From a virus, in IMG/VR virus record IMGVR_UViG_3300043409_000700, positions 1 to 46,603 of that record: a stretch of DNA of 46,603 nt; one strand, 5' to 3'. The number at the start of each line of letters is the position of its first letter. The stretch's first letter is position 1. Below, in pieces: positions 25,101 to 32,539 of this stretch. The position numbers and the translations under genes were made by a program. The notes beneath the pieces are model-generated. The model was not told where the DNA came from and searched no databases. It saw only the letters and a program-made list of their open reading frames with translations.

Positions 25101-25255
25101 AAGTTGATGGCCATTTCCTTGGCCTCTTTGTTAATAGCTTGTACGGTTTCTTGCAAGCCACGAAGTGCTTGATTGTCAAGGTCTATGCCAACGGAAACAG
25201 ACGACATTGAACCAGTCTCTTTGGAGACTTGTTTATTGATCTCGTCTTCTGTCAT
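22124..25255 (-). CDS. Tape measure protein with M15 peptidase and lytic-like domain
   Basis: 1043 residues. The N-terminal half is helical and Gly/Ala-rich, as in tape measures. A Pro/Thr linker at about 490-530 is encoded by a 15-bp tandem repeat. At about 590-730 is a VanY/M15 D-Ala-D-Ala peptidase-like domain: GKSLHELGLAADLDLTKP with SxHxxGxAxD and PWHVQLAWTKD with its His. The C-terminal 300 residues contain LMMLRTFAQKEGSGGMYNPF and VQHFDNIDQGVAFTAAHFIR, resembling lytic transglycosylase-like domains of tape measures. It should set tail length and open peptidoglycan at infection. GGAGGCAGTAA precedes ATG 25255. Confidence 0.85.
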   Translation of the reverse strand: MTEDEINKQVSKETGSMSSVSVGIDLDNQALRGLQETVQAINKEAKEMAINFKEALEALKEMGKDYGLTQVRSSTEISPSGTSGAPQRGAAGTTIVGGRAHEAKPVTPAVDSVSAAIGGFKALTGAFQAGAGNAPKFDLGKAGGGGTGAIGFMQKGIEGGGFTDLGKFANMAGTLAKVGVQAIDKRVESARPYVLEADKSTLQMQQITGMSQRGVMDNLRMPLTDYKLGTNGINQLMSLQARTGINASQQASSVEFMRTLSGFSMGAEGASSIIESLAAPETVNQMYMMTGMSMIGPGGKQRSTQSLIQGLAKRAGLDNKNIAESAIAPGSVTRATLSAMGVSGDLQDQVIQYGQANNNFREKGGKGSYDPTKEADRKRMGIDDTFAMEAEETERRRGKRDEQFYRDQAGSYAKLERQTQTLTDAMAKLEHAIAPIISARTGSRVAQKLLGGFGSMLSNIPIVGGALGSIGSILSGDPRPSNSRYIGDNPWNTIPPSMTSPPTLPPTSTIPSTTIPSTTIPSGTVPPPYQPTVRPLSDEARQTLTETVLSRFGGTAAAGFNNSEYTLLDKNATGYYNKEFDTGNAQRFGIGHPLSDRINQLIYSAASEEGISIGINSGKRGSSEQEALFKSRFDVVPDSQKTYADVDSVSGMSGNYPTVKWGGKTWAKKRGVPYVAPPGKSLHELGLAADLDLTKPGAQAWFSRNATRFGLTTGDNEPWHVQLAWTKDMSVEQFLGKTALTVEEATNPDWVDSKGKYHQGQLRDNGIRWGAEIQSGFGVDLRVFSEKLLKQLNIEPTPAKLMMLRTFAQKEGSGGMYNPFNVISGSGRTTLNSRGESIDRQETNMNYAGGEHHIIGTPGTNVQHFDNIDQGVAFTAAHFIRNQTGLLTLLREPNPTYQQFIDQSTRNAAAAEIAGRWSSAPGLLQHAGTVESQYSRAQSSGDLAGLYRNYGSAAVGNINPYMVGDPNPSSPMSVPSSPMLSSSGSSGGGGTYHEGSTVTISPVINMTSTGSSGTVSEYDLRSMAKKIAKLIEQESNITKFRSM
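23691..23732. repeat. 15-bp tandem repeat in tape measure linker
   Basis: Unit CTAGGAATAGTGGTA repeated at 23691, 23706 and partly at 23721. It encodes the repeated TTIPS peptide of the proline/threonine linker. The unit keeps the reading frame, so copy number can vary without breaking the protein. Confidence 0.8.
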
Positions 25256-25425
25256 TTACTGCCTCCGTCGGATATTCGCCATTTTGCTATACGGTACCAA
25301 AAGTCTCTTTGGCGGATAGTCATACTCCGTATATCGTCTAAACTAAACCCTTTGTAGACAGTAGCAACACCTTCGTACTCCCAGTATATACTCTTTAAGT
25401 TAGGCAAGTAAAAGGGATACCCAGT
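25252..25425 (-). CDS. Tail assembly chaperone, second frame, reached by programmed frameshift
   Basis: A 52-residue open stretch from 25410 (up to five more residues in the overlap), ending at TGA 25254-25252. It includes IYWEYEGVATVYKGFSLDDI, then RSMTIRQRDFWYRIAKWR. It has no convincing own start and overlaps the end of the previous gene's frame by 26 bases, with the next gene starting in its stop. This is the position and style of the second half of tail assembly chaperones (lambda gpT), made as a fusion by ribosomal frameshift. Here the shift needed is +1 (or -2), not -1. The overlap holds GTATCCCTTTTACTTG; CUU-U and UCC-C are candidate slip sites. Confidence 0.65.
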   Translation of the reverse strand, partial: TGYPFYLPNLKSIYWEYEGVATVYKGFSLDDIRSMTIRQRDFWYRIAKWRISDGGSK

Positions 25426-26194
25426 CTACATTCATTATGATGTCAGCGTCACAAGTGGCGCACTGGGTCTTCACCTCCCCAAGCTTGGGACCAACCTTTG
25501 GTCCTAGGATTTCTCCAAGAATGGTATTACGGTCTTTTAATCCAAGATCCTTAGCCCACTCTTCGCTATACAGCGAATCTTTGTGTTGATCCCAAATAAC
25601 GCATCGGCTAATTAACAAAGTACTCTGCTGTGCAGTTGTTTCACCTTTAGCCATTGCTATGTTATCTGAGCCAACCGGGTATCTAAATTTTAACTGTGAT
25701 CCGTTCTTTAGTGTAATTAAAAAGGGATCGCGAAGATTAAGAGTAGTTTCCTGCATTGGAAAGTCCTCTTCAATGTTAATGGTTACGTCGTTAAGTTTAT
25801 TACAAGCTGAACATGGGTATTTAAAAGTGCGCTCAGCTCCATAAGTGGCTTTTAGTATAGCAAGAAGCAGTATGTCACGGTCACCAGTGATTAGCTCTTC
25901 AATAATACTTTTAGTGTTTCTAACGTTGGTATCACCAATGCGTACAGTAGCCCTACTTACAAGAGTATTAACATACATAGCATACGTAATCTTTTTGTTG
26001 TTTTCTAAGGATGAAAGAAACTCCTCATCCTTACCATTAAGCTCACGTACTTCTGCTGTTGTTTGCCATTGCCCAGTAGTTGGGTTTAGCAAACCTCTTT
26101 GTAGTTCTACAATTACAGATTCGGGCAAAGAAATAGAAGGAGCTGGGTCCTTGAATGCCTCATCCATGGACTCAACTTCAGTTGTATTGGTCAT
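25400..26194 (-). CDS. Tail assembly chaperone, first frame, with two CxxC pairs
   Basis: 264 residues. The N-terminal part includes PESVIVELQRGLLNPTTGQW; RDILLLAILKATYGAERTFK is followed by CSACNKL at about residue 130 and CATCDAD near the end, so four cysteines probably bind zinc. The family resembles T4 gp26-like and gpG-like tail chaperones that hold the tape measure for tube assembly. It lies between the tube and tape-measure genes, where the chaperone is always found. AAGGAGTATAAA precedes ATG 26194. The frame ends MNVDWVSLLLA, and a shifted product continues into the frame at 25252. Confidence 0.72.
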   Translation of the reverse strand: MTNTTEVESMDEAFKDPAPSISLPESVIVELQRGLLNPTTGQWQTTAEVRELNGKDEEFLSSLENNKKITYAMYVNTLVSRATVRIGDTNVRNTKSIIEELITGDRDILLLAILKATYGAERTFKYPCSACNKLNDVTINIEEDFPMQETTLNLRDPFLITLKNGSQLKFRYPVGSDNIAMAKGETTAQQSTLLISRCVIWDQHKDSLYSEEWAKDLGLKDRNTILGEILGPKVGPKLGEVKTQCATCDADIIMNVDWVSLLLA

Positions 26195-26228
26195 TTTATA
26201 CTCCTTATAGTGGTTTTAACTTTTAGTT

Positions 26229-26834
26229 TTACGTGAGGGAACTTAGAGCTCCAATTTCAGTTTCAGTCCAAGCAAGCTTAAAGCCTTCATGGTGAAGGGT
26301 CATTTGTTGAACAATGATACCAGAGTCACCAGCAGAAAGATCACTAAGTGTGTAAGCGCCCGGCCAGCAATCAAACAGTTTAATACCAAGTCGTGGTTTA
26401 CCAATGTTAAGAGCATTAGAAGAACCTGGTTCTTGGTATGAACCAATTGAGTGAGGATGGTCAAAAACAGTAACCAAAACGTCACATCGGTAATCATTGC
26501 CCTTAGTTACTGTGGAATCTGAACCTAGTGAAGCTGAGCTCCAAGAGTGTATAAACTCAGACCATTTCCAAAGATGGCTTTGGTCTGAAATAACTCCACG
26601 ACTAAAAGTTACAGGACCAAAGTCTGATTGGCCTACTAGCTTATGGGTATGAGTATTCATTCCACCCTCACGATAACCAACCATTTGATGCTGAACTGAA
26701 ACACCAGTCATAGCAGCAAAGCCTAGGTTGCCAATGCCACTTATGGCAGTAGCTAGTCGGGTATTTGTGGGTGGAACAATCTGTACTTGAAATTTAAAGT
26801 TACGTACTGGATCTGAAGCAGCTGAACGTGCCAT
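26229..26834 (-). CDS. Tail tube protein, gp19-like
   Basis: 201 residues: DPVRNFKFQVQIVPPTNTRL, then GISGIGNLGFAAMTGVSV-like hydrophobic stretches, REGGMNTHTHKLVGQSDFGP, and WKWSEFIHSW near the middle. The order F.V.I...., VSGL/G..., REGG..., W.W is that of contractile-tail tube proteins. AAGGAGAATGCATA precedes ATG 26834. It follows the sheath gene, as usual. Confidence 0.88.
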   Translation of the reverse strand: MARSAASDPVRNFKFQVQIVPPTNTRLATAISGIGNLGFAAMTGVSVQHQMVGYREGGMNTHTHKLVGQSDFGPVTFSRGVISDQSHLWKWSEFIHSWSSASLGSDSTVTKGNDYRCDVLVTVFDHPHSIGSYQEPGSSNALNIGKPRLGIKLFDCWPGAYTLSDLSAGDSGIIVQQMTLHHEGFKLAWTETEIGALSSLT

Positions 26835-26849
26835 TATGCATTCTCCTTA

Positions 26850-28379
26850 TTAATTTGTTTCGATTGAGTTAGAACCGCCGGTCCATTGGGACAGGTTAAT
26901 TACGATAAATTCGGCTGGGTATTGCAAAGCAATACCAACCTCTAAGTGAACTTCGCCATTATCTACAGTTACTGCCGTATTGTTTGTTGAGTTACATACT
27001 ACATAAAAGGCTTCGCTAGTGGTTGCTCCTTTAAGCCCACCCTTAGTCCAAAACTCTGAAAGAAGGGCAGAAATACCCATCGTGAGTTGAGTCCATAATC
27101 TTTCATCATTTGGTTCAAACACCGCATAGCTAGTTGAATCCTTTAAAGTCTGCTTCAAGTAGTTCAATGTTCTGCGAGCAGCGACGTACTTTCCGGGAGT
27201 ATTCTTATCTAGTGTGCGTCCACCATTGATAATGATTCCACCGCCAGGTATTGACTTTAGAGTATTAACATTGTATGTTCCATACAGAGTACCTGTTTGT
27301 GATTCAGTAAATGTTGAAGCTAGTCCAATTGCGTTTCTAACATTAACATTGACACCAGCAGGAGTTTTAGCAACATTGCGTTCAATTTCTGTACGAACAT
27401 ACGCTCCGGCAATTGCTCCACCAGGGGCAGTTGTGCGAATAGCTCCTGGACCAGTTTTTGAAGGATCAACCATTAACAATGCTGGATAGTAAACAGCAGC
27501 GTAGTTTGAGGCAGTGTAGTTACCTACAGTAGTTCCGCCAATTGTTGCTACGTTAGTTTCAACCATATCAGGATCAATGATTACAAATGAATTACCACGT
27601 GATTCTGCTTTAGCAATAAAAGCGTTAATAACGCTTGTACTAGTTTTATTAACAGCGTTCAAAAGCAAAACACCTTCAACGCTATCAAGTTGTGATAGTG
27701 CTGCTGTGTAGTCAGAATCCTGTGTTGCTGAACCGGCAACACCTTGTGTAAATGCTGTAGCTGTTGACTTAAAGGCCCATGAAGCATCTGCTGTTTCAGC
27801 AGCCACAGCTCCACCAATAACTACGCCATTTATGTAACTTGAATAAGTGTTTAAAATAGTAACCAAATAACGGTTAGATGAAATTTCTGAAGAAAGATCA
27901 TTCCAACGTTCTACTTCAACTCCAGATAATTTAACAATTAAGTTAAAAGTTGGTATTACTGAAGCAGTAGCTGCAGTAGATCCTGCTGTAAACTCAACAG
28001 TCAAATCATTACCCCAAATACCCTTGCTTAATGCATTAGCAGTAAACAATACAGCAGAAGCTGAACCTGTACCATTTGGATAATACGGAACAGTAATAGA
28101 AGCGGCAGCTGCGCTGGTTGAGGTAACACGAACAACATAAGCATCCTTACCACCATTTGAAAAGTAATGGTAAAGGGCAAAACCAAGGTCCGATGTTTGT
28201 GAAAGTTCACCGTAAAGAGTACGGTAATCAGACCAAGAAGTTACCAAGGTTGCAGTTGACGGTCCACGTAAAGCTTCTCCAAAGAAAGCTGCAGTAGATC
28301 TTGATGTATTTGAATTTTTGGGCTTTGATACAAAAGCCGCCTCTGACACATACACACCAGGGTTTTGATAAGTGGGCAT
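26850..28379 (-). CDS. Tail sheath protein
   Basis: 509 residues. The start MPTYQNPGVYVSEAAFVSKP is diagnostic for sheath proteins; GPSTATLVTSWSDYRTLYGE, NGGKDAYVVRVTSTSAAAAS and, near the end, GISALLSEFWTKGGLKGATT with VEVGIALQYPAEFIVINLSQ-like residues follow. It contracts to drive the tube. ATG follows the TAA of the previous gene directly, with GAGGAG upstream. Normal length for the family. It shows that the phage is a myovirus. Confidence 0.95.
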   Translation of the reverse strand: MPTYQNPGVYVSEAAFVSKPKNSNTSRSTAAFFGEALRGPSTATLVTSWSDYRTLYGELSQTSDLGFALYHYFSNGGKDAYVVRVTSTSAAAASITVPYYPNGTGSASAVLFTANALSKGIWGNDLTVEFTAGSTAATASVIPTFNLIVKLSGVEVERWNDLSSEISSNRYLVTILNTYSSYINGVVIGGAVAAETADASWAFKSTATAFTQGVAGSATQDSDYTAALSQLDSVEGVLLLNAVNKTSTSVINAFIAKAESRGNSFVIIDPDMVETNVATIGGTTVGNYTASNYAAVYYPALLMVDPSKTGPGAIRTTAPGGAIAGAYVRTEIERNVAKTPAGVNVNVRNAIGLASTFTESQTGTLYGTYNVNTLKSIPGGGIIINGGRTLDKNTPGKYVAARRTLNYLKQTLKDSTSYAVFEPNDERLWTQLTMGISALLSEFWTKGGLKGATTSEAFYVVCNSTNNTAVTVDNGEVHLEVGIALQYPAEFIVINLSQWTGGSNSIETN

Positions 28380-29078
28380 TTAAAACTCCTCTGAAAGATT
28401 GGTTGCTGTAGGGAAATTACTGTTAATTGTTGTATTAAATTCTCCAACAAGGCTGAGAGCTAGTGGCACAGAACTAAAGTCCGTGTCAGCTATTTCAGCA
28501 TTCATTTGTATTGTAAACACTTTTCTAAAGATACGTTTTCGGTATCCTGCTTCTCTATCTAAAAGGTCTGATGTAGACCAAGATTGAAGATCAAACCGAC
28601 GAATTGTACCATCTTCTGGGATTTCAATAAACCCTGTTCTGAACGGTACAACTCTTCTTAATATTTTACTAGATAACTGCCTGTCATGTAGGGCTGTTCT
28701 AGTATAGGTGGTTACTTGGTACATTAAGTTTACCGGAATAAACGAATGTACCTTAAGAGCATGATTAGCAATATTTAAACTAGCTAACTCAGAGGAGGTC
28801 ATTTCAGATGGATAGTAATCTATGTACGAACTACCATTTGAAGCAGATACAGTATTACTGTAGTAATAGTTAGTTTCAGACAACTGTCTGCGGGTATCGT
28901 GGCTTAGGTTTACCATTTCTATAGTAATAAATGGGTATGCTTTTTCAGTTTCCCCTTCAGGATACCTAAAGAACACTTGAACCGTACGTTCTTGGTTTCT
29001 ATCATCAGATACAGTCAAATTGCTAAACCTATTTTTAACAGCAGCATCTTCTGCAAGTAAGAATCCTTTATTAGCCAT
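28380..29078 (-). CDS. Neck or tail-completion protein, unassigned
   Basis: 232 residues: MANKGFLLAEDAAVKNRFSN, then VQVFFRYPEGETEKAYPFIT, IEMVNLSHDTRRQLSETNYY and SFIPVNLMYQVTTYTRTALH. The mix of strands and the position just upstream of the sheath gene match tail-terminator or sheath-completion proteins of contractile phages (T4 gp15/gp3-like role). No family is recognised with certainty. It overlaps the preceding gene by one base (TAATG) and is followed by the sheath ATG with no gap. Confidence 0.72.
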   Translation of the reverse strand: MANKGFLLAEDAAVKNRFSNLTVSDDRNQERTVQVFFRYPEGETEKAYPFITIEMVNLSHDTRRQLSETNYYYSNTVSASNGSSYIDYYPSEMTSSELASLNIANHALKVHSFIPVNLMYQVTTYTRTALHDRQLSSKILRRVVPFRTGFIEIPEDGTIRRFDLQSWSTSDLLDREAGYRKRIFRKVFTIQMNAEIADTDFSSVPLALSLVGEFNTTINSNFPTATNLSEEF

Positions 29079-29458
29079 TATTTAATACCTATTTTTTGAA
29101 ATTGTTCTTTAATAAAAGGAACAAGTTCAGCCTGAGCTTTTACAGCTGCTGATCGTAAAACAGGTTTTGGAGGTAATTCAGAATCCCCAGTTTCTAAGAT
29201 TTCAGCATCTGGATGGTCAGATTTAATGGTTAAAGTCATAGAACTAGAGTTAAAGCTAACCTCTATGGTATTAGCTACTTCTTCTCCCCATGAGCTAGCG
29301 GCATCTTTTCTAAGCTTAGTCTGGTACTTTTTAACAGCTTTGTTTATAGCTTTTTCAACACCTTTTAGGGTTTTCATGGTGTTGGCCATTGCGTAAGGGA
29401 TAACACCTTTTGTTGAAGAACGAGTAAGAGACACAGGGTATGTAGTTTGTCCAATCAT
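29078..29458 (-). CDS. Head-tail or tail-completion protein, gp10-like
   Basis: 126 residues. A helical basic N-terminus (TLKGVEKAINKAVKKYQTKL) is followed by SSWGEEVANTIEVSF, a beta pair with SSMTLTIKSDHPDAEILETG and a C-terminal helix PKPVLRSAAVKAQAELVPFI. The HK97-gp10-like pattern (helix, strands, E.GT-type turn, P.P.LR.A) points to a neck or tail-completion role. GAGAGG precedes ATG 29458. Confidence 0.72.
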   Translation of the reverse strand: MIGQTTYPVSLTRSSTKGVIPYAMANTMKTLKGVEKAINKAVKKYQTKLRKDAASSWGEEVANTIEVSFNSSSMTLTIKSDHPDAEILETGDSELPPKPVLRSAAVKAQAELVPFIKEQFQKIGIK

Positions 29459-29472
29459 ATGGACCTCTCACA

Positions 29473-29514
29473 GTTCTAGGCGTTGAATGCTACAACGCAC
29501 GTTGTAGCTAGAAC
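29473..29514. other. Intergenic inverted repeat / stem-loop
   Basis: GCTACAACG, two bases CA, then CGTTGTAGC (29489-29508), a perfect 9-bp inverted repeat. An outer pair GTTCTAG (29473-29479) and CTAGAAC (29508-29514) can pair after looping out nine bases. It lies in a 60-base gap between two minus-strand neck genes. There is no clear U-tract for a terminator in the minus direction. It may be an RNA processing site, attenuator or protein-binding site. Confidence 0.5.
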
Positions 29515-29518
29515 AATT

Positions 29519-30061
29519 TTAGCCTATTTTAGGTAAGGATGCAGGCCATGGAAGGTTATTAGAAGACAGTTCCGGAAAGTTACTGTCATTCACAAACTCC
29601 TGGTCAACATAGAGTTCTTGACCCTGAATGAGCACAAATACTTCACCCTTTACACGTCCTCTAACTGCATAATCAAACACTGAGAAAAACCTACCATCAT
29701 ATAGAAATATGTCATTAAGATGGTTTCGGTATTCCCAAACTGTTTCAATTCCTGCATTGCGCATTGCGTTAACAGGAATAAACAAGTTCATTGTTTCTAA
29801 AGTTAATCGACCTTCAGGAATAGATCTTCTTTGGTCTTCAGTTTCTGAAGCAAGTAATGCTGGTAACACTACCCCTGGTTTGTATTTACGACCACCTGTA
29901 CCACTTGGTGATTCATCGTAAACATCATCATAAATACTGGTAGCACTGGCGCTAGTTCCTAGAGGTATAAACTCATACCAAACTAGGTACTCTGAACCGG
30001 CTTCTTTGTGCCTTTTATTAAAGTGCTTGTTAATTAAGGAAAGCTCAGTATGAAGGTTCAT
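29519..30061 (-). CDS. Neck protein, unassigned
   Basis: 180 residues: helical start MNLHTELSLINKHFNKRHKE, then SEYLVWYEFIPLGTSASATS, and DIFLYDGRFFSVFDYAVRGR followed by GEVFVLIQGQELYVDQEFV. The pattern is of a small head-tail adaptor with a beta core. Known head-tail genes sit on both sides. No family is recognised with confidence. TAATG junction with the preceding gene; no clear ribosome site, so it is translated by coupling. Confidence 0.7.
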   Translation of the reverse strand: MNLHTELSLINKHFNKRHKEAGSEYLVWYEFIPLGTSASATSIYDDVYDESPSGTGGRKYKPGVVLPALLASETEDQRRSIPEGRLTLETMNLFIPVNAMRNAGIETVWEYRNHLNDIFLYDGRFFSVFDYAVRGRVKGEVFVLIQGQELYVDQEFVNDSNFPELSSNNLPWPASLPKIG

Positions 30062-30861
30062 TAGTAAAATGAATTCGTGGTAGTACCCGATGGTGGGTTA
30101 GTGTCTATATATACGTCTTCTCGTAGACTGTCTCCCTTAGTTTCTGGGCTAACAATACCTTCATCAATTTCTGGCCATTGACGTTCCAAGGGTGAGAAAT
30201 CTCCAAGTTCTTTAGCTTTGTAAAGGGGCACAAGTCTGTTGGTAGTTCTTGAAGTGCGACGAAGGTTCATTACTTCAAGCCTGTCAAAACCAATGTTAAG
30301 TGCTGTAGCATGACGTCTATATTCAGCTTCCCATTGGGATAGTAATGATTGAACCATACGAAAACGTTGGCTTGCTGGGATATGCACAGACTCAGATGTA
30401 ATTACATCAATGTCTCGGCTGTACTCAGTCATTAGAGCCCATAGAGCTTCACAAATAGCTGAAATACCAATTGCGTCAATAACTACATCTGAAAGTTGTT
30501 CAACAGGCAGATGAAGGGTATGCAAGTGCTTATCTAATGCTCTTTTAGAGTAAAAAGCCAGGTCAGTAGGGGTAACCCATTCATAGTAGTAACCCTCAAC
30601 CATAACTTTAGTGCTACTTGAGTAGGTTCCAGTTAATCTTAAAATACCATTACGTTCATCAATAATATATTGAGAAGCTGACAGTACAGAAGCAGAACCA
30701 GCTCCAGATGCGTAAACAGCTACCCATAAAGACTCAGAGTCAATATTAATGTGGTCTAATTCGTAGGTACGCCCAACAACATCAAAAGATGTTTGAAAGA
30801 ACTTAGGAAAATCCCTGAGATAGGTTCTTGCAATAATTTCAATATCTGTCTGTGTTGCCAT
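30061..30861 (-). CDS. Head-tail connector (neck) protein
   Basis: 266 residues. MATQTDIEIIARTYLRDFPK is followed by FQTSFDVVGRTYELDHINID, a beta stretch VAVYASGAGSASVLSASQYI, then long helices YSKRALDKHLHTLHLPVEQL and AICEALWALMTEYSRDIDVI, and a Pro-rich tail. Beta start plus helical middle resembles gp13/gp14-type or adaptor neck proteins. It follows the small 51-aa gene and the capsid genes, an order typical for neck proteins. The family is not certain. Confidence 0.7.
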   Translation of the reverse strand: MATQTDIEIIARTYLRDFPKFFQTSFDVVGRTYELDHINIDSESLWVAVYASGAGSASVLSASQYIIDERNGILRLTGTYSSSTKVMVEGYYYEWVTPTDLAFYSKRALDKHLHTLHLPVEQLSDVVIDAIGISAICEALWALMTEYSRDIDVITSESVHIPASQRFRMVQSLLSQWEAEYRRHATALNIGFDRLEVMNLRRTSRTTNRLVPLYKAKELGDFSPLERQWPEIDEGIVSPETKGDSLREDVYIDTNPPSGTTTNSFY

Positions 30862-30875
30862 ATAACCAGTTTATC

Positions 30876-31031
30876 TCAAGTAGGGGTATCAGCGGAGTCG
30901 TTACCTGGCACTGTTTTTTGTATAGGTTGATTCATAGCTGGTTGTTCTGGGCGCATTGCCCCAACACTTGTTATGCGCCTAATTCGGATTTGGTCAGGAG
31001 TACCAGTTGGTTTTGGTAGTTTTTCTGTCAT
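30876..31031 (-). CDS. Small hypothetical protein, 51 aa
   Basis: MTEKLPKPTGTPDQIRIRRI is followed by TSVGAMRPEQPAMNQPIQKT and a short polar end. Pro/Gln-rich, with no known motif. ATG 31031 overlaps the TGA of the collar-fibre gene by four bases, and the stop at 30876 is 14 bases before the next gene. This tight fit supports a real gene. It may be a minor structural or unfolded capsid-associated peptide. Confidence 0.7.
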   Translation of the reverse strand: MTEKLPKPTGTPDQIRIRRITSVGAMRPEQPAMNQPIQKTVPGNDSADTPT

Positions 31032-32539
31032 AAGGCGCGTATAAACCAACGCATGGTTATATAAGGAGGAACAACCGATAAAGCCTCACCAGTTCCATTA
31101 CCATATGTGGTACTCCCAGTACTAACACCAGTATTAGCACTAGCTGTGCTTGTTGTTAAGCTGCCAGTATTACCAGTGTACTTAACAAATTCAATATCGT
31201 GTTTATGCGATGGTGAGTTTTTTAAAGAAAGGGTGTAATGAACTTGCATTCCTGCTGCAGGAAAACCAAATCCAACATCGCTAGCATTTCCATCTTGAGT
31301 TATCGTAAGACCATCCGCTAACCCATTATCATTAATTGAATGGGGTATTACAAATCCAGTATTTCCATAAACTTTTCCATCAACAATGGTAAATGTACCA
31401 TTTATGGGTTCAGTTAACCTAGTAACAAATCCACCAGTAGTACCTGACTGGTTATAACCATCTTGTATTTCTGGAAGGTGGCTATGTACTCCACCTGATT
31501 CAGTTTTCTGGTCGGCGTGGTCATGATCCATTGTATGAGCATGGCTACCAACAGGGTGTTGGTGGTCATTTAAACCATGTTTGTGTGGAGGTAAATTACC
31601 TTCTGCAATAGATACTGTACTACTACCACCAGTAGATCCTGCAGTTACTGATCCTTGAATAAACCCACTTGATAAGTTAGGTAGTTTAAAGGTTGTGCCA
31701 ACATAAGGCCCATATGTTTCACCCAGCAGGGTTTTTAGGGCAGTGTAGTTTGTATTAGAAACATAGTCACCATTGCACTCTAACCAAAATGTTTTACCAG
31801 TTGGGTTAGGGGTTGTTACATTACTTGGCCACATAATAATAGAACCAACTGGAGTAACTGAACCAGAGTTGTTTTGAAGTAGTAACTCAACCCAAGTTCC
31901 ATTTGTTTTAATAAAAACACCAGAAGATGAAACAACCTCAGTTGTTCTGTAATATAAGTCTCCGTCGTTTCCAATAGTATTATCAGGGTCTGTGGCCCCA
32001 CGTAAACTAGTAGTTGATGGAACGTTAACTCGTTTGTCTACTATGCATGCATTAGCAATTGCAGCAGCAGCATTACGAAATACCGTAGCTAACACAACAT
32101 CAGTAGTTGGGTTATTTGCAGTGATATTACCAATGTTTATGTAATTCACTCCAACAAGGCTACTAAGTCTGCTGGGTGTTTTAGGAAAAGTTGGGTTAGT
32201 TGTGCTTTCAGGCCCAGAAACTACCACTATAGAGATTGCATTAGTTGTGGTATCTAAACGTGCAACAACTATGTCAAATCTATAGGTGGTAGTAAGTGGT
32301 GCAGTAGGTAAAGTTACTTGGTTAAAAACCGGAACATTATAGACAACCCCTTGTATAGCAACCGCACCTTGATCAACTTTAATAGTTGTACCAGTTACTG
32401 TTGATACGGCACAACCTGTAAGAACACCAGTTGAACGATCTCCTAATATTTGAAAATCAAGAGAATCTGGTTCAGACTGGTCAAGGGCAATAAAATTACT
32501 GCCATCAATATCGGTAGCGTTAGGGATTATGAAGGGCAT
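31028..32539 (-). CDS. Fibre with phage tail collar domain
   Basis: 503 residues from MPFIIPNATDIDGSNFIALD. After a beta-rich N-terminal part, a tail collar domain begins at about 240: VGSIIMWPSNVTTPNPTGKT, then WLECNGDYVSNTNYTALKTL, LGETYGPYVGTTFKLPNLSS and GFIQG. A His-rich segment (LNDHQHPVGSHAHTMDHDHA) follows, as in microcystin-dependent and T4 gp12-like fibres, where His may bind metal. ATG 32539 is chosen for GAGG upstream; a start at 32638 would overlap the 82-aa gene. Its place between capsid and neck genes is unusual for a fibre. Confidence 0.85.
   Translation of the reverse strand: MPFIIPNATDIDGSNFIALDQSEPDSLDFQILGDRSTGVLTGCAVSTVTGTTIKVDQGAVAIQGVVYNVPVFNQVTLPTAPLTTTYRFDIVVARLDTTTNAISIVVVSGPESTTNPTFPKTPSRLSSLVGVNYINIGNITANNPTTDVVLATVFRNAAAAIANACIVDKRVNVPSTTSLRGATDPDNTIGNDGDLYYRTTEVVSSSGVFIKTNGTWVELLLQNNSGSVTPVGSIIMWPSNVTTPNPTGKTFWLECNGDYVSNTNYTALKTLLGETYGPYVGTTFKLPNLSSGFIQGSVTAGSTGGSSTVSIAEGNLPPHKHGLNDHQHPVGSHAHTMDHDHADQKTESGGVHSHLPEIQDGYNQSGTTGGFVTRLTEPINGTFTIVDGKVYGNTGFVIPHSINDNGLADGLTITQDGNASDVGFGFPAAGMQVHYTLSLKNSPSHKHDIEFVKYTGNTGSLTTSTASANTGVSTGSTTYGNGTGEALSVVPPYITMRWFIRAL

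Noticed and set aside
25400-25425. Standard -1 slippery heptamer for the tail chaperone
   Set aside because: The second frame is +1/-2 relative to the first and no X-XXY-YYZ heptamer is in register.
27214-27489. 91-residue plus-strand frame inside the sheath gene
   Set aside because: Shadow of the sheath coding frame, Pro-rich artefact, no ribosome site.
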